Shown: positions 1-9,293, counted from the stretch's first letter. The stretch is 64,000 nt of DNA from CAVTGO01 sp963734275 (GCA_963734275.1 CAVTGO010000016.1:37267-101266), one strand, 5' to 3'. Made by a program: numbers and translations. The notes: generated by a model not told the origin, from the sequence alone.

Positions 1-1409
1 AACCCCACGCGGTACCGCGGGCCGAGCAGGATCCGCGCGAGCGCCACGCTCTCGAGGGGACTCGCCACGGCGCGTGCGTACGCCAACACCTCGACGACCT
101 CGGGCATCTTGAGCAGGCCCGCGAGCCCGACGATCTCCACCGGGACCCCGCGCTCCTCGAACACCCGCTGCAGCGTCGGGAACAGCCGCGAGCTGCGGCA
201 CAGCACCGCGAACTCCCTCCAGGGGTGGTCGGCGCCGCGCAGCTCGAGGATCCGCTCGGCGATCGCCTCGGCCTCGACGACCTCGTCGCGGTGGCGGGTC
301 ACCTCGACACGGCCGTCGCCGTTGGCGGGCCACGGCTCGAGCGTCTTGTCCGGGTCCGGCCGCTGGTTCTTCGGCAGCACCGAGATCAGCGCGTCGGCCC
401 CCGCCAGGATCCGCGAGCCCGAACGGAAATTGGTGTAGAGCGGGAGCTTCGCGGCCGGCGTGCCGTCCCCCTTCGGGAAGCGCCGCGGGAACTCAAGCAG
501 GTTGTAGAGGCTGGCGCCGCGCCAGGCGTAGATGTTCTGGTCGGGATCGCCGACCGCGGTGACCGGATGACCGCCGCCGAACACGTCTTCGAGCAGTCGC
601 GCCTGCGCGACGTTGGTGTCCTGGTACTCGTCCAGCAGCACCGCGCCGAACCGCTGCCGGTACGCCTCGCCGACCTCGGGATGCTCGCGCACGATGCGGG
701 CTGCCAGGCCGATCTGGTCGCCGAAGTCGATCACGCCGAGCTCGCGCTTCAGGGCGTGGAACAGCTCGACGGCGCGGGCGAGCTCGATCCGTTCGCGGGC
801 GGCGGTGAACGCCCGGTCCGAGCGGTGGGCCGCGAGCGCCTCGAGGCGTTCCTCGTCGAACGCGACGATCTCCGCCGGCTCGACGAGGTGGTTCTGCGAC
901 TGGTCGGCGAGGTCCAGGATGTCCGAGACGATCGTCGGCTGCCACATCGAGTGGAGGTGCTCGAACGTCATCCGGTCGAGCACGCGCGCGCAGAGCTCCG
1001 TCCGCTGCGCCGGCGTGAGGATGCGCTGGCCCGGCTCGATGCCCTCGAGCATGCCGTGGCGGTCCACGACCTGCTGCGCGAAGCTGTGGTAGTTGACGAC
1101 CTCCGGCTCCTCGCCCTCCTCCAGCTGGAGCACCGCGAGCGCGCGCCGGATCCGGTGCACGAGGTTCTCGGTCGACTTGTTCGTGAACGTGAGGCAGAGC
1201 ACATTGCCCGGGAGCACTCCGTCCTCGCCGGCCGTCTGGTGGTGGCGGAGCGCCAGCCAGATCACGCGCGCCGCCATCACCGAGGTCTTGCCGGAGCCGG
1301 CGCCGGCGACGAGCACCGCCGGCTCGAGCGGCCACGAGATCGCCCGCCACTGGTCCTCGGTGGGTTCGGCCCCGAGGAACGCGACGATCTCCTGCGGCAC
1401 GCCGTTCAT
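1..1409 (-). CDS. AdnB-like UvrD/PcrA-family DNA helicase, C-terminal part outside the window
   Basis: Superfamily 1 helicase subunit expected to act in the cytoplasm on double-strand DNA ends. The reading frame starts at the ATG at 1409 and stays open to the window edge, so the C-terminus (where AdnB proteins carry a nuclease domain) is not visible. Seen: the N-terminal Q-motif region 'EPTEDQWRAISWP', Walker A 'AGAGSGKTS', motif Ia 'LTFTNKSTENL', Walker B 'LLDEYQDTN' and motif III 'VGDPDQNIYAWRG'. Its ATG overlaps the TGA of the upstream helicase-nuclease gene (ATGA, 1406-1409), so the two are translationally coupled. Mycobacterial adnA-adnB show the same order. The AdnB assignment is inferred from that order; the helicase class is certain. 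Confidence 0.85.
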   Translation of the reverse strand, partial: MNGVPQEIVAFLGAEPTEDQWRAISWPLEPAVLVAGAGSGKTSVMAARVIWLALRHHQTAGEDGVLPGNVLCLTFTNKSTENLVHRIRRALAVLQLEEGEEPEVVNYHSFAQQVVDRHGMLEGIEPGQRILTPAQRTELCARVLDRMTFEHLHSMWQPTIVSDILDLADQSQNHLVEPAEIVAFDEERLEALAAHRSDRAFTAARERIELARAVELFHALKRELGVIDFGDQIGLAARIVREHPEVGEAYRQRFGAVLLDEYQDTNVAQARLLEDVFGGGHPVTAVGDPDQNIYAWRGASLYNLLEFPRRFPKGDGTPAAKLPLYTNFRSGSRILAGADALISVLPKNQRPDPDKTLEPWPANGDGRVEVTRHRDEVVEAEAIAERILELRGADHPWREFAVLCRSSRLFPTLQRVFEERGVPVEIVGLAGLLKMPEVVEVLAYARAVASPLESVALARILLGPRYRVG

Positions 1410-4270
1410 GCCGGGACCTCCCCGACGGGGAAGACCGGCTGGCCCTCGGGATACAGGGAGCAGAGCGGCTTGAAATCGCAGAAGAAGCAGTTGGCGGCCG
1501 GGTTCGGCCGGTACGTCTGGGCTGCGTCCAGCGCGCGGAGCCGACCGATCAGGCCCGAGAGCGTCTCGCGCACCGAGGCCTGGTAGGCCTCCTCACCCGC
1601 AGGCGAGACCGGCCACGCCTTCGACTCGATCTCGCCGCTCTTCCAGTGCCCTCGGAGGAACGAGAGGTCGACGGCGCGCACGGGCCGGAACCGCTCGAGC
1701 TCGGGCGCCGAGTTCACGGCCAGGTAGTAGATGCCGAGCTGCAGGCTCTCCTCGGCCCTCGGGGCGTTCTCGGACTTGCCCGTCTTGAAGTCGGTGATCC
1801 GAAAGCCGCTGTCGTGCGGCCCGATGCGGTCGATCTTGCCGGCGATCGTGGCGCCGTCGAACTCGAACGCGAACGCGACCTCGCTGGCGCTGGCCGGCAG
1901 CTCGCCGTAATTGTCCACCCAGTTCGGAAGCAGCTTGGTCACGGCCATCTGATGGAACGCCGCGCTCACCGCCTTCGACGGGAACCAGCCGTCGTCCCAC
2001 TCGGCGTCGAGCGCGGCGACCAGCGCGTCGAGGCTCCGCTCGATGCGCCCGGCCTCGCACTCCTCGATCAGGTCGTGCACCAGCTTGCCCACCGACGCTT
2101 GGTGCCCGCCGCGCTGTCCGAGGCCCAGCTCCTCGCCCAGCACGAACTGCAGGTCGCAGTTCTCCAGCGTCGACAGGCGCGAGTACGACAGCCGGAGCTC
2201 CTCGTGAAGCGGTGCCCCCGTATCGGTCCACGCTCGCTGGAACCACCAGCGCGCGGGCTCGACGCCGAGCGCGAGCAGCCCGTCGATCGCGGCGAGCCGG
2301 GCCGGCGCCGGCGCCGCCGGCTCGGCGAGCTGGCGCCGCCACGACGCCGCCGCCTCGGCCACCGAGACCGGCTCGCTCACCGACGGCTCCGACGGCACCC
2401 ACGCCAGTCCCAGCTCGTCCGCGAACCGCGAGCGCGCGCCCTCCTCCGCGTCGTGCGGATCGCTGGCGGTCAGCACCACCCGCCGGCGGGCGTGCCCGAG
2501 CACCGACCGGAACAGCCGCCGCTCCTCGGACAGCCTGCGGCGCAGCCGCTCCGAGCGCGTGGGGTCGGCCTCCAGCACCGAGAGGTCGAACATCGGCTCG
2601 GGCCGCTCGAGGCTCGGGAAGTCGCCCTCGACCGCGCCGGCCAGGATCACCGTGTCGAACTCGAGCCCGGTCGCGCCGTGCGCGGTGAGCACCTGCACCG
2701 CGTCCGCATCGCGGTCGCCGATCCCCGTCACGCCGGGACCGCCCTCGCCCGCCTGGAGCAGGTCCACGAACGCCGCGACCGACCGGTCGCCCGACTCGCC
2801 GGCCCGCTCCACCGCCCGCGAGAACGCCACGACCGCGTCCAGGTCCCGCCGCGCCAGCTCGCCCTCGCCGGCGCCGGCCACCAGCCGCGCCGAACAGGGG
2901 AGCCTTGCCCACAGCTCCTTGAACGTGTCGGTCACGGACGCCGCGTGCGCCTCGGCGTCGCGCAGGATCCCGCGCAGCTCCACGATCCTCGCGATCTCGT
3001 CGGCCGACAGGCCCTGCTCCATCTCCAGCGCCTCGGCGACCGGCCGCCCCGCGCCGCGCGCCGCGCGGATCAGCCCGCGCGCGACGGCGGGGGACAGCCC
3101 GCCGAGCTCCGACGTGAGGACCGGCTCGACCAGCACGTCGCGCTCGGCCGGCCGCGATATCCAGCGGAGCCCCAGCGCGTACGGGACCGTGGCCGCCTCC
3201 GCCGAGAGCGCCAACCCGCTCTCGGGCACGTGGCGCGGCACCGCGGCGTCGTCCAGCGCGCGGAGCAGCCCGCCGAGGCGCGCGCTCTGGCGCCGCACGA
3301 TGACCGCGAGGTCCCGCCACGCCACGCCCTCCTCGGCGTGGGCGCGCCGGAGCTCGCGGGCGACACCCGCGTGCTCCTCGGAGGTGTGTCGCGCGAACCG
3401 CGCCTCGACGGTCCTCTCCGCACCGCGATGCTTCGTGATGAGCTCGACGACCGGCGCAGAGGAACGCTCGGCGAACCGTCGCAGCGGCACGTCGGTCGTC
3501 CCCTGGAACGAGAAGACGTGCGCATCGACGTTCCCCGCGACGACCAGAGTCGCCGGGCGGAGCGCCGTCAGCAGCCGCTCGGCCGCGAGCGTCGTGTCCT
3601 GCAGGTCGTCCACCAGGACGTGGTCGAACATCGGCTCGTCGCGCTCGGCGGCCAGCGCCGCCTGGCCGAGGAGCCCGCCGAAGTCCACGGCGTTCTCGTT
3701 GCCCAGCACGTCGAGGTAGCGCCCGTAGAACCGCGCGAGCTCCGACCAGCCGCCGAGGCTCCGCTCGGCCCCCGCGGCCTCGACGTCCTCGGGGCGAAGC
3801 AGCGACTCCTGCGCGCGCGCGATCAGCTGTCGCACCTGGTCGGCGAACCCGCGGAGCGTCAGCAGTCCGCCGTAGGCCGGCCACTCCGCGGGGTCCTCGC
3901 CGCCGAGCATGTCCTGGACCTTCGTGAACTGCGCGTTCGCGTCCAGGATCGTCGGCGGCGCCTCGTACCCGAGCGCGTGGTACCGCGCGCTCACGACCTG
4001 GTACGCGAGCCCGTGCATCGTGGTGATCCGCAGGTTGGAGACCGAGCCGGGGAGCCGCGGCAAGATCTCTCGCCGAGCCTCGTCTCGGGCCCGCGAGGAG
4101 CCCGCGACCAGCGCGACGCGGTCGGGATCTGCCCCGCCGGCGATCAGGGCGAGGAACCGCTCGCGGAGCACCCGGGTCTTGCCCGTTCCGAACCCGCCCT
4201 GCACGAGCAGGGGTCCCGAGACGTGCTCGAGTACCGTCTGCTGCTGCGGATCGGGTTCGAAGGGGGCCAC
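1406..4270 (-). CDS. AdnA-like helicase-nuclease (SF1 ATPase plus PD-(D/E)XK nuclease with Fe-S cysteines)
   Basis: A 954-residue protein with an N-terminal UvrD-like motor and a C-terminal RecB/Cas4-type nuclease, as in AdnA. Walker A 'GGFGTGKT' is at about residues 25-32. The Walker B segment reads 'VDDLQD', with Asp where the catalytic Glu of DExQD is expected. The nuclease motif 'ITDFKTGK' is near residue 825 and is followed by the QxxxY-like 'LQLGIYYLA'. Four cysteines that could hold an Fe-S cluster are one near residue 703 ('LENCDLQ') and a C-terminal trio in 'NCFFCDFKPLC'. The start is GTG at 4270. It is the first gene of a two-gene operon with the downstream helicase. Proposed role: end resection in recombination or repair. 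Confidence 0.88.
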   Translation of the reverse strand: MAPFEPDPQQQTVLEHVSGPLLVQGGFGTGKTRVLRERFLALIAGGADPDRVALVAGSSRARDEARREILPRLPGSVSNLRITTMHGLAYQVVSARYHALGYEAPPTILDANAQFTKVQDMLGGEDPAEWPAYGGLLTLRGFADQVRQLIARAQESLLRPEDVEAAGAERSLGGWSELARFYGRYLDVLGNENAVDFGGLLGQAALAAERDEPMFDHVLVDDLQDTTLAAERLLTALRPATLVVAGNVDAHVFSFQGTTDVPLRRFAERSSAPVVELITKHRGAERTVEARFARHTSEEHAGVARELRRAHAEEGVAWRDLAVIVRRQSARLGGLLRALDDAAVPRHVPESGLALSAEAATVPYALGLRWISRPAERDVLVEPVLTSELGGLSPAVARGLIRAARGAGRPVAEALEMEQGLSADEIARIVELRGILRDAEAHAASVTDTFKELWARLPCSARLVAGAGEGELARRDLDAVVAFSRAVERAGESGDRSVAAFVDLLQAGEGGPGVTGIGDRDADAVQVLTAHGATGLEFDTVILAGAVEGDFPSLERPEPMFDLSVLEADPTRSERLRRRLSEERRLFRSVLGHARRRVVLTASDPHDAEEGARSRFADELGLAWVPSEPSVSEPVSVAEAAASWRRQLAEPAAPAPARLAAIDGLLALGVEPARWWFQRAWTDTGAPLHEELRLSYSRLSTLENCDLQFVLGEELGLGQRGGHQASVGKLVHDLIEECEAGRIERSLDALVAALDAEWDDGWFPSKAVSAAFHQMAVTKLLPNWVDNYGELPASASEVAFAFEFDGATIAGKIDRIGPHDSGFRITDFKTGKSENAPRAEESLQLGIYYLAVNSAPELERFRPVRAVDLSFLRGHWKSGEIESKAWPVSPAGEEAYQASVRETLSGLIGRLRALDAAQTYRPNPAANCFFCDFKPLCSLYPEGQPVFPVGEVPA

Positions 4271-4396
4271 GGGGCGATGCTACCGCCGCCTACCGACGTG
4301 CCGGACCGAGTGTCGTGGTGGGACACGATCTCCGTGCTCCCGCCCCGCCGACACGCCGAGTTGACCGGCTCGATGTCGGCGCATATGGTTAGCCAC

Positions 4397-4729
4397 ATGC
4401 CTAAGTATGGGTCGCTCGACCGGACGTTCGGCGCGCTGGCCGACCCGACCCGCCGCGGTATCCTGCAGCTCGTCTCCACGGGCCCGGCGTCGATCAGCGA
4501 GCTGGCACGACCCTTCAGGATCGCCCTTCCGACGGTCCTGGAACACGTGCGCATCCTCGAGGAGACGCGACTGCTGACGACGGAGAAGGTGGGCAGGGTC
4601 CGGGAGTGCACGCTGGGCCCAGAACGCCTCGACGAAGCTCGGCGATGGATCGAGACGTATCGCATGTGGGAACGGCGGCTCGACGGGCTCGATCGCTACG
4701 TCTCGACTCGCACGGGGCGACGCGCGTGA
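4397..4729 (+). CDS. ArsR-family winged-helix transcriptional regulator
   Basis: A protein of about 110 residues with the classic opening 'LDRTFGALADPTRRGIL', a recognition region 'SISELARPFRIALPTVLEHV' and the wing 'LLTTEKVGRVRECTL'. It belongs to the ArsR subgroup without obvious metal-binding cysteines that is usually paired with an AHSA1/SRPBCC protein. In-frame ATGs also exist at 4373 and 4385; I chose 4397 because family members typically begin a few residues before 'LDRTFGALADPTRR'. The downstream SRPBCC gene overlaps by four bases (GTGA), so this is one operon. It is divergent from the AdnAB-like operon with about 126 bases between them, where its own promoter should lie. Confidence 0.9.
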   Translation: MPKYGSLDRTFGALADPTRRGILQLVSTGPASISELARPFRIALPTVLEHVRILEETRLLTTEKVGRVRECTLGPERLDEARRWIETYRMWERRLDGLDRYVSTRTGRRA

Positions 4730-5166
4730 GCCCGGACATCCGCCTCCAGCGGTGGTTCGAGGCACCCCCGGACGTCGTGTTCGACGCGTACACGGATCCC
4801 GATGCGCAAAGCGCGCTCAGGGCCGGGGGGCCCGACTCGCTCGTGGAGTCCGAGTGCGATCTCCGTGTCGGAGGCGAGTGGATCATCCGGTTTGGCCCGT
4901 CCTCGGCGCCCTATGTCGAGCGGAACGTCTTCCACACCGTGGACAGGCCACACCGCCTCGTCTACGCGTCGACCACCGAGTCGCCGGATGGATCGCACGT
5001 CGAATCGCTGATGGAGATCAGCCTTGAGTGGCTGGATGGACGAACGCTCCTCACGCTCACGCTGCGAGGGGTCCCCTCCGGCGATCTCGAACGAGGGTTC
5101 ACCGAAGGCTGGAACGAGTTCCTGGACGGGCTCGTGGCCAGGATCCAGACACGGCCCGCGACCTGA
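4726..5166 (+). CDS. SRPBCC/AHSA1 domain protein
   Basis: A 146-residue START-like ligand-binding protein of the activator-of-Hsp90 homologue-1 type. It opens with 'IRLQRWFEAPPDVVFDAYTD' and contains the family segment 'LRVGGEWIIRFG' and the C-terminal 'GFTEGWNEFLDGL'. It is typically cytoplasmic and binds hydrophobic ligands; the specific ligand is unknown. The start GTG at 4726 overlaps the stop of the ArsR gene, which sets the start and indicates translational coupling. ArsR-AHSA1 pairs are common in Actinobacteria; the SRPBCC partner is presumed to sense or act on the compound that the regulator responds to. Confidence 0.88.
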   Translation: MSPDIRLQRWFEAPPDVVFDAYTDPDAQSALRAGGPDSLVESECDLRVGGEWIIRFGPSSAPYVERNVFHTVDRPHRLVYASTTESPDGSHVESLMEISLEWLDGRTLLTLTLRGVPSGDLERGFTEGWNEFLDGLVARIQTRPAT

Positions 5167-5311
5167 GCGGGCGGAGATGAGGGTGATGGCGTGAGACGAG
5201 GAACCGTCTACGTGGAGATGGCCCTGACGGCACGTTCCGGCAGCGCTCTAGCTGGCGACCAACACAACACCTACGAGAACTGACCCCCCGAGCACCGAAA
5301 GGAGCACCAGC

Positions 5312-5962
5312 ATGTCACTCGCCCGCGTCCACAACTTCGCCATGTCACTCGACGGCTTCGGCACCGGCGAACCTCAGAGCCACGACGCACCGTTCGGCCA
5401 CGCCGGCGAAAGGCTGCACGAATGGATGTTCACGACCCGGTGGTGGCGCGAAATGGTCGGCGAGCCCGGCGGCACCCGCGGCCTCGACGACGCCTTCGTG
5501 CGGCTGCACGACCCCGGGATCGGCGCCGAGATCATGGGTGCCGGGAAGTTCGGCTACCCCGGATGGCACGAGGACCCGGAGTGGAAGGGCTGGTGGGGTC
5601 CCGACCCGCCGTTCCACACACCGGTCTTCGTCCTCACCCATCACCCGCGCCCGTCGATCGAGATGGCGGGCGGCACGACGTTCCACTTCCTCGACGTGTC
5701 GCCCGCCGAGGCGCTCGAGACCGCTCGGGAGGCTGCGCACGAGCAGGACGTGCGCCTCGGTGGAGGCGCTACCGTGATCCGCGACTTCCTCGCTGCGGGG
5801 CTTGTGGACCACATGCACATCGCGGTGGTCCCGATCCTGCTCGGCAGAGGCGTACGCCTCTGGGACGGGCTGGAGGGTCTCGAGAAGGACTACGAGGTCG
5901 AGGCCACCTCCTCGCCCAGCGGAGTCACGCATGTGACGTTCACCCGTGCGGGCGTGAAGTGA
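5312..5962 (+). CDS. Dihydrofolate-reductase-like (RibD C-terminal domain) protein
   Basis: A 216-residue RibD-C fold protein, an NADPH-dependent reductase family of mostly unknown substrates. Seen: the N-terminal strand 'ARVHNFAMSLDGF', the conserved 'GAEIMGAGKFGYPGW', the glycine-rich NADPH-contacting 'VRLGGGATVIRDFLAAGLVD' and the 'PILLGRGVRLWDGL' C-terminal signature. A good Shine-Dalgarno (AAAGGAGC) sits 11 bases before the ATG at 5312. It is monocistronic. It is not a housekeeping folA: the family's 'DHMHIAVVP' segment is present and folate-site residues are absent. Two further members of the family lie at 6109 and 59780. Confidence 0.85.
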   Translation: MSLARVHNFAMSLDGFGTGEPQSHDAPFGHAGERLHEWMFTTRWWREMVGEPGGTRGLDDAFVRLHDPGIGAEIMGAGKFGYPGWHEDPEWKGWWGPDPPFHTPVFVLTHHPRPSIEMAGGTTFHFLDVSPAEALETAREAAHEQDVRLGGGATVIRDFLAAGLVDHMHIAVVPILLGRGVRLWDGLEGLEKDYEVEATSSPSGVTHVTFTRAGVK

Positions 5963-6108
5963 CGCACGTGATCCCCCCTTCTCGCTTTCGTAGGGCGCGG
6001 CTGTCGTGAAGATGATCGCTTCGGGATAGAGCCGCCCGAGTCGTGAACAACGATGACGGTACATTCGACACGTTGATCACGCGACATCGACGGCAAGGAG
6101 CAGTAACG

Positions 6109-6657
6109 ATGCGGAAGATCACCGAGCAGGCAGTAGTCACCCTGGACGGCCAGGTCAGCACGCCGCAGGACTGGCTCCCCACCAGGTGGGCCGGGGAGTT
6201 CGAGCAGCTCTCCAAGGACCTGCTCTTCTCCGTCGACGCGCTCCTCTACGGGCGGGTCAGCTACGAGAACCACGCCGAGGTGTGGCCGACCCTGGAGGAG
6301 GCGTTCGGTGACTACGCGGTCCGGATGAACACCATCCCTAAGCACGTGGCGTCGCGCACCCTCACCGAGGTGAAGTGGAACGCCACTCTGCTCGGGGGCG
6401 ACGTCGTTAACGCCGTGCGTGAGCTGAAGGAACAGCCGGGCGGTGACATCCTCAAGATCGGCACCGGCGGCTCGTTCAGCCGGACGCTGCTCGAGCACCG
6501 CCTGGTCGACGAATACCTGTTCTGGTTGTTCCCGGTCATCGCCGGCAGCGGCGAACGGCTCTACGACGGGATCGACACCACGGATTTCGATCTGATCGAC
6601 GTCAAGCAGCTCAAGAACGGCATCCTTGGCCTCACGTACGTTCCGACCACCGGCTAA
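6109..6657 (+). CDS. Dihydrofolate-reductase-like (RibD C-terminal domain) protein
   Basis: A 182-residue RibD-C family protein. Seen: the opening 'MRKITEQAVVTLDGQVSTP', 'LLYGRVSYENHAEVWP', the nucleotide-binding glycine segment 'ILKIGTGGSFSRTLLEHRLV' and 'LFPVIAGSGERLYDG'. The start is the ATG at 6109, preceded by AAGGAG with good spacing. It lies 147 bases after the preceding RibD-C gene in the same direction, but the two are too dissimilar to be a recent tandem duplication. Substrate unknown; the likely activity is NADPH-dependent reduction, inferred from the family. Confidence 0.87.
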   Translation: MRKITEQAVVTLDGQVSTPQDWLPTRWAGEFEQLSKDLLFSVDALLYGRVSYENHAEVWPTLEEAFGDYAVRMNTIPKHVASRTLTEVKWNATLLGGDVVNAVRELKEQPGGDILKIGTGGSFSRTLLEHRLVDEYLFWLFPVIAGSGERLYDGIDTTDFDLIDVKQLKNGILGLTYVPTTG

Positions 6658-6842
6658 CACCATCCCGAAACAGCTGTCCTCGATTCCGGCTGACGCGGGG
6701 ATCCTCACCGCCTCTTCACCCCCACGCGGATCCTGCCAGGCGGTCGCGCCAGGGGTCGTTCTTGCCATAGTGTCCGAAATCCTCGGTCCGAAGGCCGCAG
6801 GGGCCATGGCGTGCGTGGTTGCGAGGAGGGTACGGACGAAGG

Positions 6843-7970
6843 ATGTCGGTGACTCCCAACGCACCGTCGGGTCCGCCCGTTGACCGCCGAGTCGATCGCC
6901 TCGCCGCCTATAGCTGGCGGCTCCTGGTCATCGGTGCCGCCGCACTGGCCGCGTTATGGCTCGTGCGGTTGCTGTCCCCGGTCCTCATCCCGGCCGTCGT
7001 CGCGCTCTTCCTGACGCGGCTCCTGACACCGATCTCCGACCGGCTCCGCCGACAGATTCGGCCTGGTCTTGCAGCGTTGGCCGCCTTGCTCGCGCTCCTC
7101 GGCGTGCTCGTCGGCATCTCGGTCCTGATCGTGCCACCGATCGCGGACGAGATCGCATCGCTGGACGAGACCGTGACGCTCGGCCTCGACGACATCGAGG
7201 ACTGGCTGGTCTCGGATTCGCCGTTCGACGTTTCGAGGGAGGCGATCGACCGGCTGCGCGTCCAGGCGGCGGAGCGATTCGACGACTTCGTCCTCACCTC
7301 GCGTGGGCAGGTCGTCGACGGCGTGACGCTCGTCGCGGAGGCGCTCGCCGGCCTGTTCCTCGCCATCCTGTTCACGTTCTTCCTGTTGCGCGACGGTCCC
7401 AGGTTCGCGGTCTGGTTGCACGAGCGCCTGGCGCTGACCCAACGTGAACCCGCGCGGAGAGCAGCGACGCGGGGCTGGTTCATCCTCGGCCGCTACCTGC
7501 GCGGGGCGGCGATCCTCGGCATCGTCGAGTCCGTTGCGATCGGTGTCGCGCTCTTCGCCTCGGGAGGGGGGCTCGTCGCGCCCGTCATGATCCTGACGTT
7601 CCTGGCCGCCTTCGTTCCGATACTCGGCGCCGTGATCGCGGGCGTGACCGCGGTTCTCGTCGGTCTGGTCACCGGCGGCGTCGCGACGGCGGTGATCGTG
7701 GCGGTCGTTGCGCTCGCCGTCCAGCAACTGGACAACGACATCCTCGCTCCGTGGATCTACGGTCGAGCGCTCGCCCTGCATCCGGTGGTGATCCTCGTCA
7801 GCGTGGTGGCGGGCGGGGCCCTATTCGGCATCTGGGGCACGCTGCTGGCGGTCCCCGTGGTCGCGGTGGCCGTCAACGTCGGGAAGGAACTCCGGGCGCA
7901 TGGACCCGCTGCCTCACCGATCGAGCCCGGCCCGCGGGCGCCCGTGAATGGTCCGGATTCGTATCGATAG
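6843..7970 (+). CDS. AI-2E family (UPF0118) membrane permease
   Basis: A 375-residue polytopic inner-membrane protein. Hydrophobic segments begin at 'LLVIGAAALAALWLVRLL' and recur to the C-terminus, with the family hallmarks 'VVALFLTRLLTPISDRLR', a long soluble stretch after the third helix ('DETVTLGLDDIEDWL'), 'LFTFFLLRDGPRFAVWL' and the C-terminal 'DNDILAPWIYGRALALHPVV'. Members include exporters of AI-2 and Na+/H+ antiporters, so the substrate cannot be assigned from sequence. I chose the ATG at 6843 (GAGGAGGG about 12 bases upstream) over an in-frame TTG at 6819. It stands alone on the strand with no obvious operon partner. Confidence 0.88.
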   Translation: MSVTPNAPSGPPVDRRVDRLAAYSWRLLVIGAAALAALWLVRLLSPVLIPAVVALFLTRLLTPISDRLRRQIRPGLAALAALLALLGVLVGISVLIVPPIADEIASLDETVTLGLDDIEDWLVSDSPFDVSREAIDRLRVQAAERFDDFVLTSRGQVVDGVTLVAEALAGLFLAILFTFFLLRDGPRFAVWLHERLALTQREPARRAATRGWFILGRYLRGAAILGIVESVAIGVALFASGGGLVAPVMILTFLAAFVPILGAVIAGVTAVLVGLVTGGVATAVIVAVVALAVQQLDNDILAPWIYGRALALHPVVILVSVVAGGALFGIWGTLLAVPVVAVAVNVGKELRAHGPAASPIEPGPRAPVNGPDSYR

Positions 7971-8236
7971 AACTATCGGCGCCTTCGCCTCGGCAAGCTC
8001 AACGGTTACACAGAATGCCGGACTGCAGTTTCCGTTCCTTCCGTCTCGGCGATGATCATCTGCGGCCTCGGCGGGCCATCCAAGACTCCCAAGGCCGCGG
8101 CACTCCGCGAACGAGTCGCGGATCTGCAACCGCCACTCGACACTGATCCCTTCAAGGGGCAAGGCGGCCCACTGCGGGAACCCAAATGTGCCGAGCGCTG
8201 TAAGAGGATGCGAGGAGCCGCAGAGGAGCGATCTTA

Positions 8237-8803
8237 ATGAGGACGATCATCGCCTGGTTGGTCGGTGGCCTGACGATCTCGGCCTGCGCGGGTGTCGGCG
8301 AGCGGGGGGATATCTCGACCCCGGGCTCGATCCCGGGCTTGACCCGGGCCTCGTCGGGAGGCCCGAACACCTGTCCGGTGACCGTTCCTCCACAGCCCGG
8401 CCTCGTGCCCCCGGATCCGTATCCGTCCGAGCCCCCGTTCGAGCAGGTCTGGTACGGAACCCCTGAACTGTGGACCATCCTCGATGCGAACGGTGCAGTG
8501 TGGAGGGATCTACCGGTTGGAAACGGCCCCCACGCCGTCGGTGACAAGACGTTATGGTTCAGCGAGAGCTTCTCGACCGTGGAGGGCGAGGACTTCTCCG
8601 GCGATGCGGACATCACCCTCACAGCGATACGTCTCGACGGGTTTGCTCCCACGGTGGTTCAAGAAGGCGGAGTACCGTCCTTCAATCGTGACATCAAGAA
8701 CTTCATGCTCGTTCCCCTCGGACTCCCAGAGCCGGGATGTTGGGAACTCACCGCCAGGTACCGAGGGGCCGAACTCACCTACGTGCTTCAAGTCGAGGAA
8801 TGA
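8237..8803 (+). CDS. Putative lipoprotein of unknown function
   Basis: A 188-residue secreted protein. The N-terminus 'MRTIIAWLVGGLTISAC' is a short lipoprotein signal with the lipobox-like 'TISAC'. A proline-rich linker follows ('PPQPGLVPPDPYPSEPPFEQ'), then a compact domain with 'VWYGTPELWTILDANGAVW' and 'GCWELTARYRGAELTYVLQV', which resembles small beta-rich extracellular domains. A Shine-Dalgarno GAGGAG lies just upstream of the ATG at 8237. CCCGGG palindromes recur within codons 20-40 and look like coding repeats rather than sites. No function is assigned. Confidence 0.72.
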   Translation: MRTIIAWLVGGLTISACAGVGERGDISTPGSIPGLTRASSGGPNTCPVTVPPQPGLVPPDPYPSEPPFEQVWYGTPELWTILDANGAVWRDLPVGNGPHAVGDKTLWFSESFSTVEGEDFSGDADITLTAIRLDGFAPTVVQEGGVPSFNRDIKNFMLVPLGLPEPGCWELTARYRGAELTYVLQVEE

Positions 8804-8876
8804 ACCACGCCTTGAAGTGCGGAGGTCAGAAGGAACGAGCGGGGGTTCTTAACGTCTTCGACGACCACCGAGGGAG

Positions 8877-9293
8877 TCACTGTCGAGGGACGGTCGGCGT
8901 TTCGGGTGGATCGACGTAACCGTCGAGCTCGATCGTGTAGCCGTCCGGATCCGAGACATAAGCAAAGAGCTCCCCCGGCGAATGCTCACCGCGTCGTATC
9001 AGGCTGCCTCCAGCTGCAACTACTTCTTCGACGGCTCGGTCCATATCAGCTGCATCCTTCAGCCGAAAGCCGAAGTGCGCGATCCCACCGCTATCTCCCG
9101 GACGGCCTGCCTCGTGGTCCGGGTCATCGTTCAAGGTGATCGTGTCGTGACTGCCGGGCGTGCGGAGAAACACCAGGTTCGCGCCGTCCCAGAACATCTC
9201 CCTCATCCCGAAGACTCGCTTGTAAAAGGCAAGCGATCTGGACAGGTCGCTTACCACGAGATGGATGTGAGTCAATCCCCCTGTGTCGACCAC
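8877..9293 (-). CDS. VOC-superfamily (glyoxalase/bleomycin-resistance/dioxygenase) protein
   Basis: A 138-residue single VOC module pair. 'THIHLVVSDLSRSLAFYKRV' gives the first His and the beta-alpha-beta start; 'GIAHFGFRLKDAADMDRAVE' and 'SDPDGYTIELDGYV' give the second half with the terminal metal-ligand Glu in 'YTIEL'. The family binds a divalent metal and catalyses isomerisation, ring cleavage or sequestration; the specific reaction cannot be read here. The start is GTG at 9293. It is convergent with the lipoprotein gene and divergent from the cyclase fusion gene at 9454. Confidence 0.87.
   Translation of the reverse strand: MVDTGGLTHIHLVVSDLSRSLAFYKRVFGMREMFWDGANLVFLRTPGSHDTITLNDDPDHEAGRPGDSGGIAHFGFRLKDAADMDRAVEEVVAAGGSLIRRGEHSPGELFAYVSDPDGYTIELDGYVDPPETPTVPRQ

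Noticed and set aside
225..1586. A 453-codon plus-strand frame opposite the AdnB-like helicase
   Set aside because: Antisense shadow; the minus-strand frame has complete helicase motifs and continues beyond the window edge.
1646..4729. A 1027-codon open frame on the plus strand, antisense to the AdnA-like gene
   Set aside because: Arg/Leu/Glu-rich shadow of a GC-rich gene with no domain; only its last 110 codons, the ArsR gene, are real.
8290..8350. Cluster of CCCGGG palindromes as a regulatory array
   Set aside because: They lie inside the lipoprotein coding sequence and reflect a repeated Pro-Gly codon pattern.
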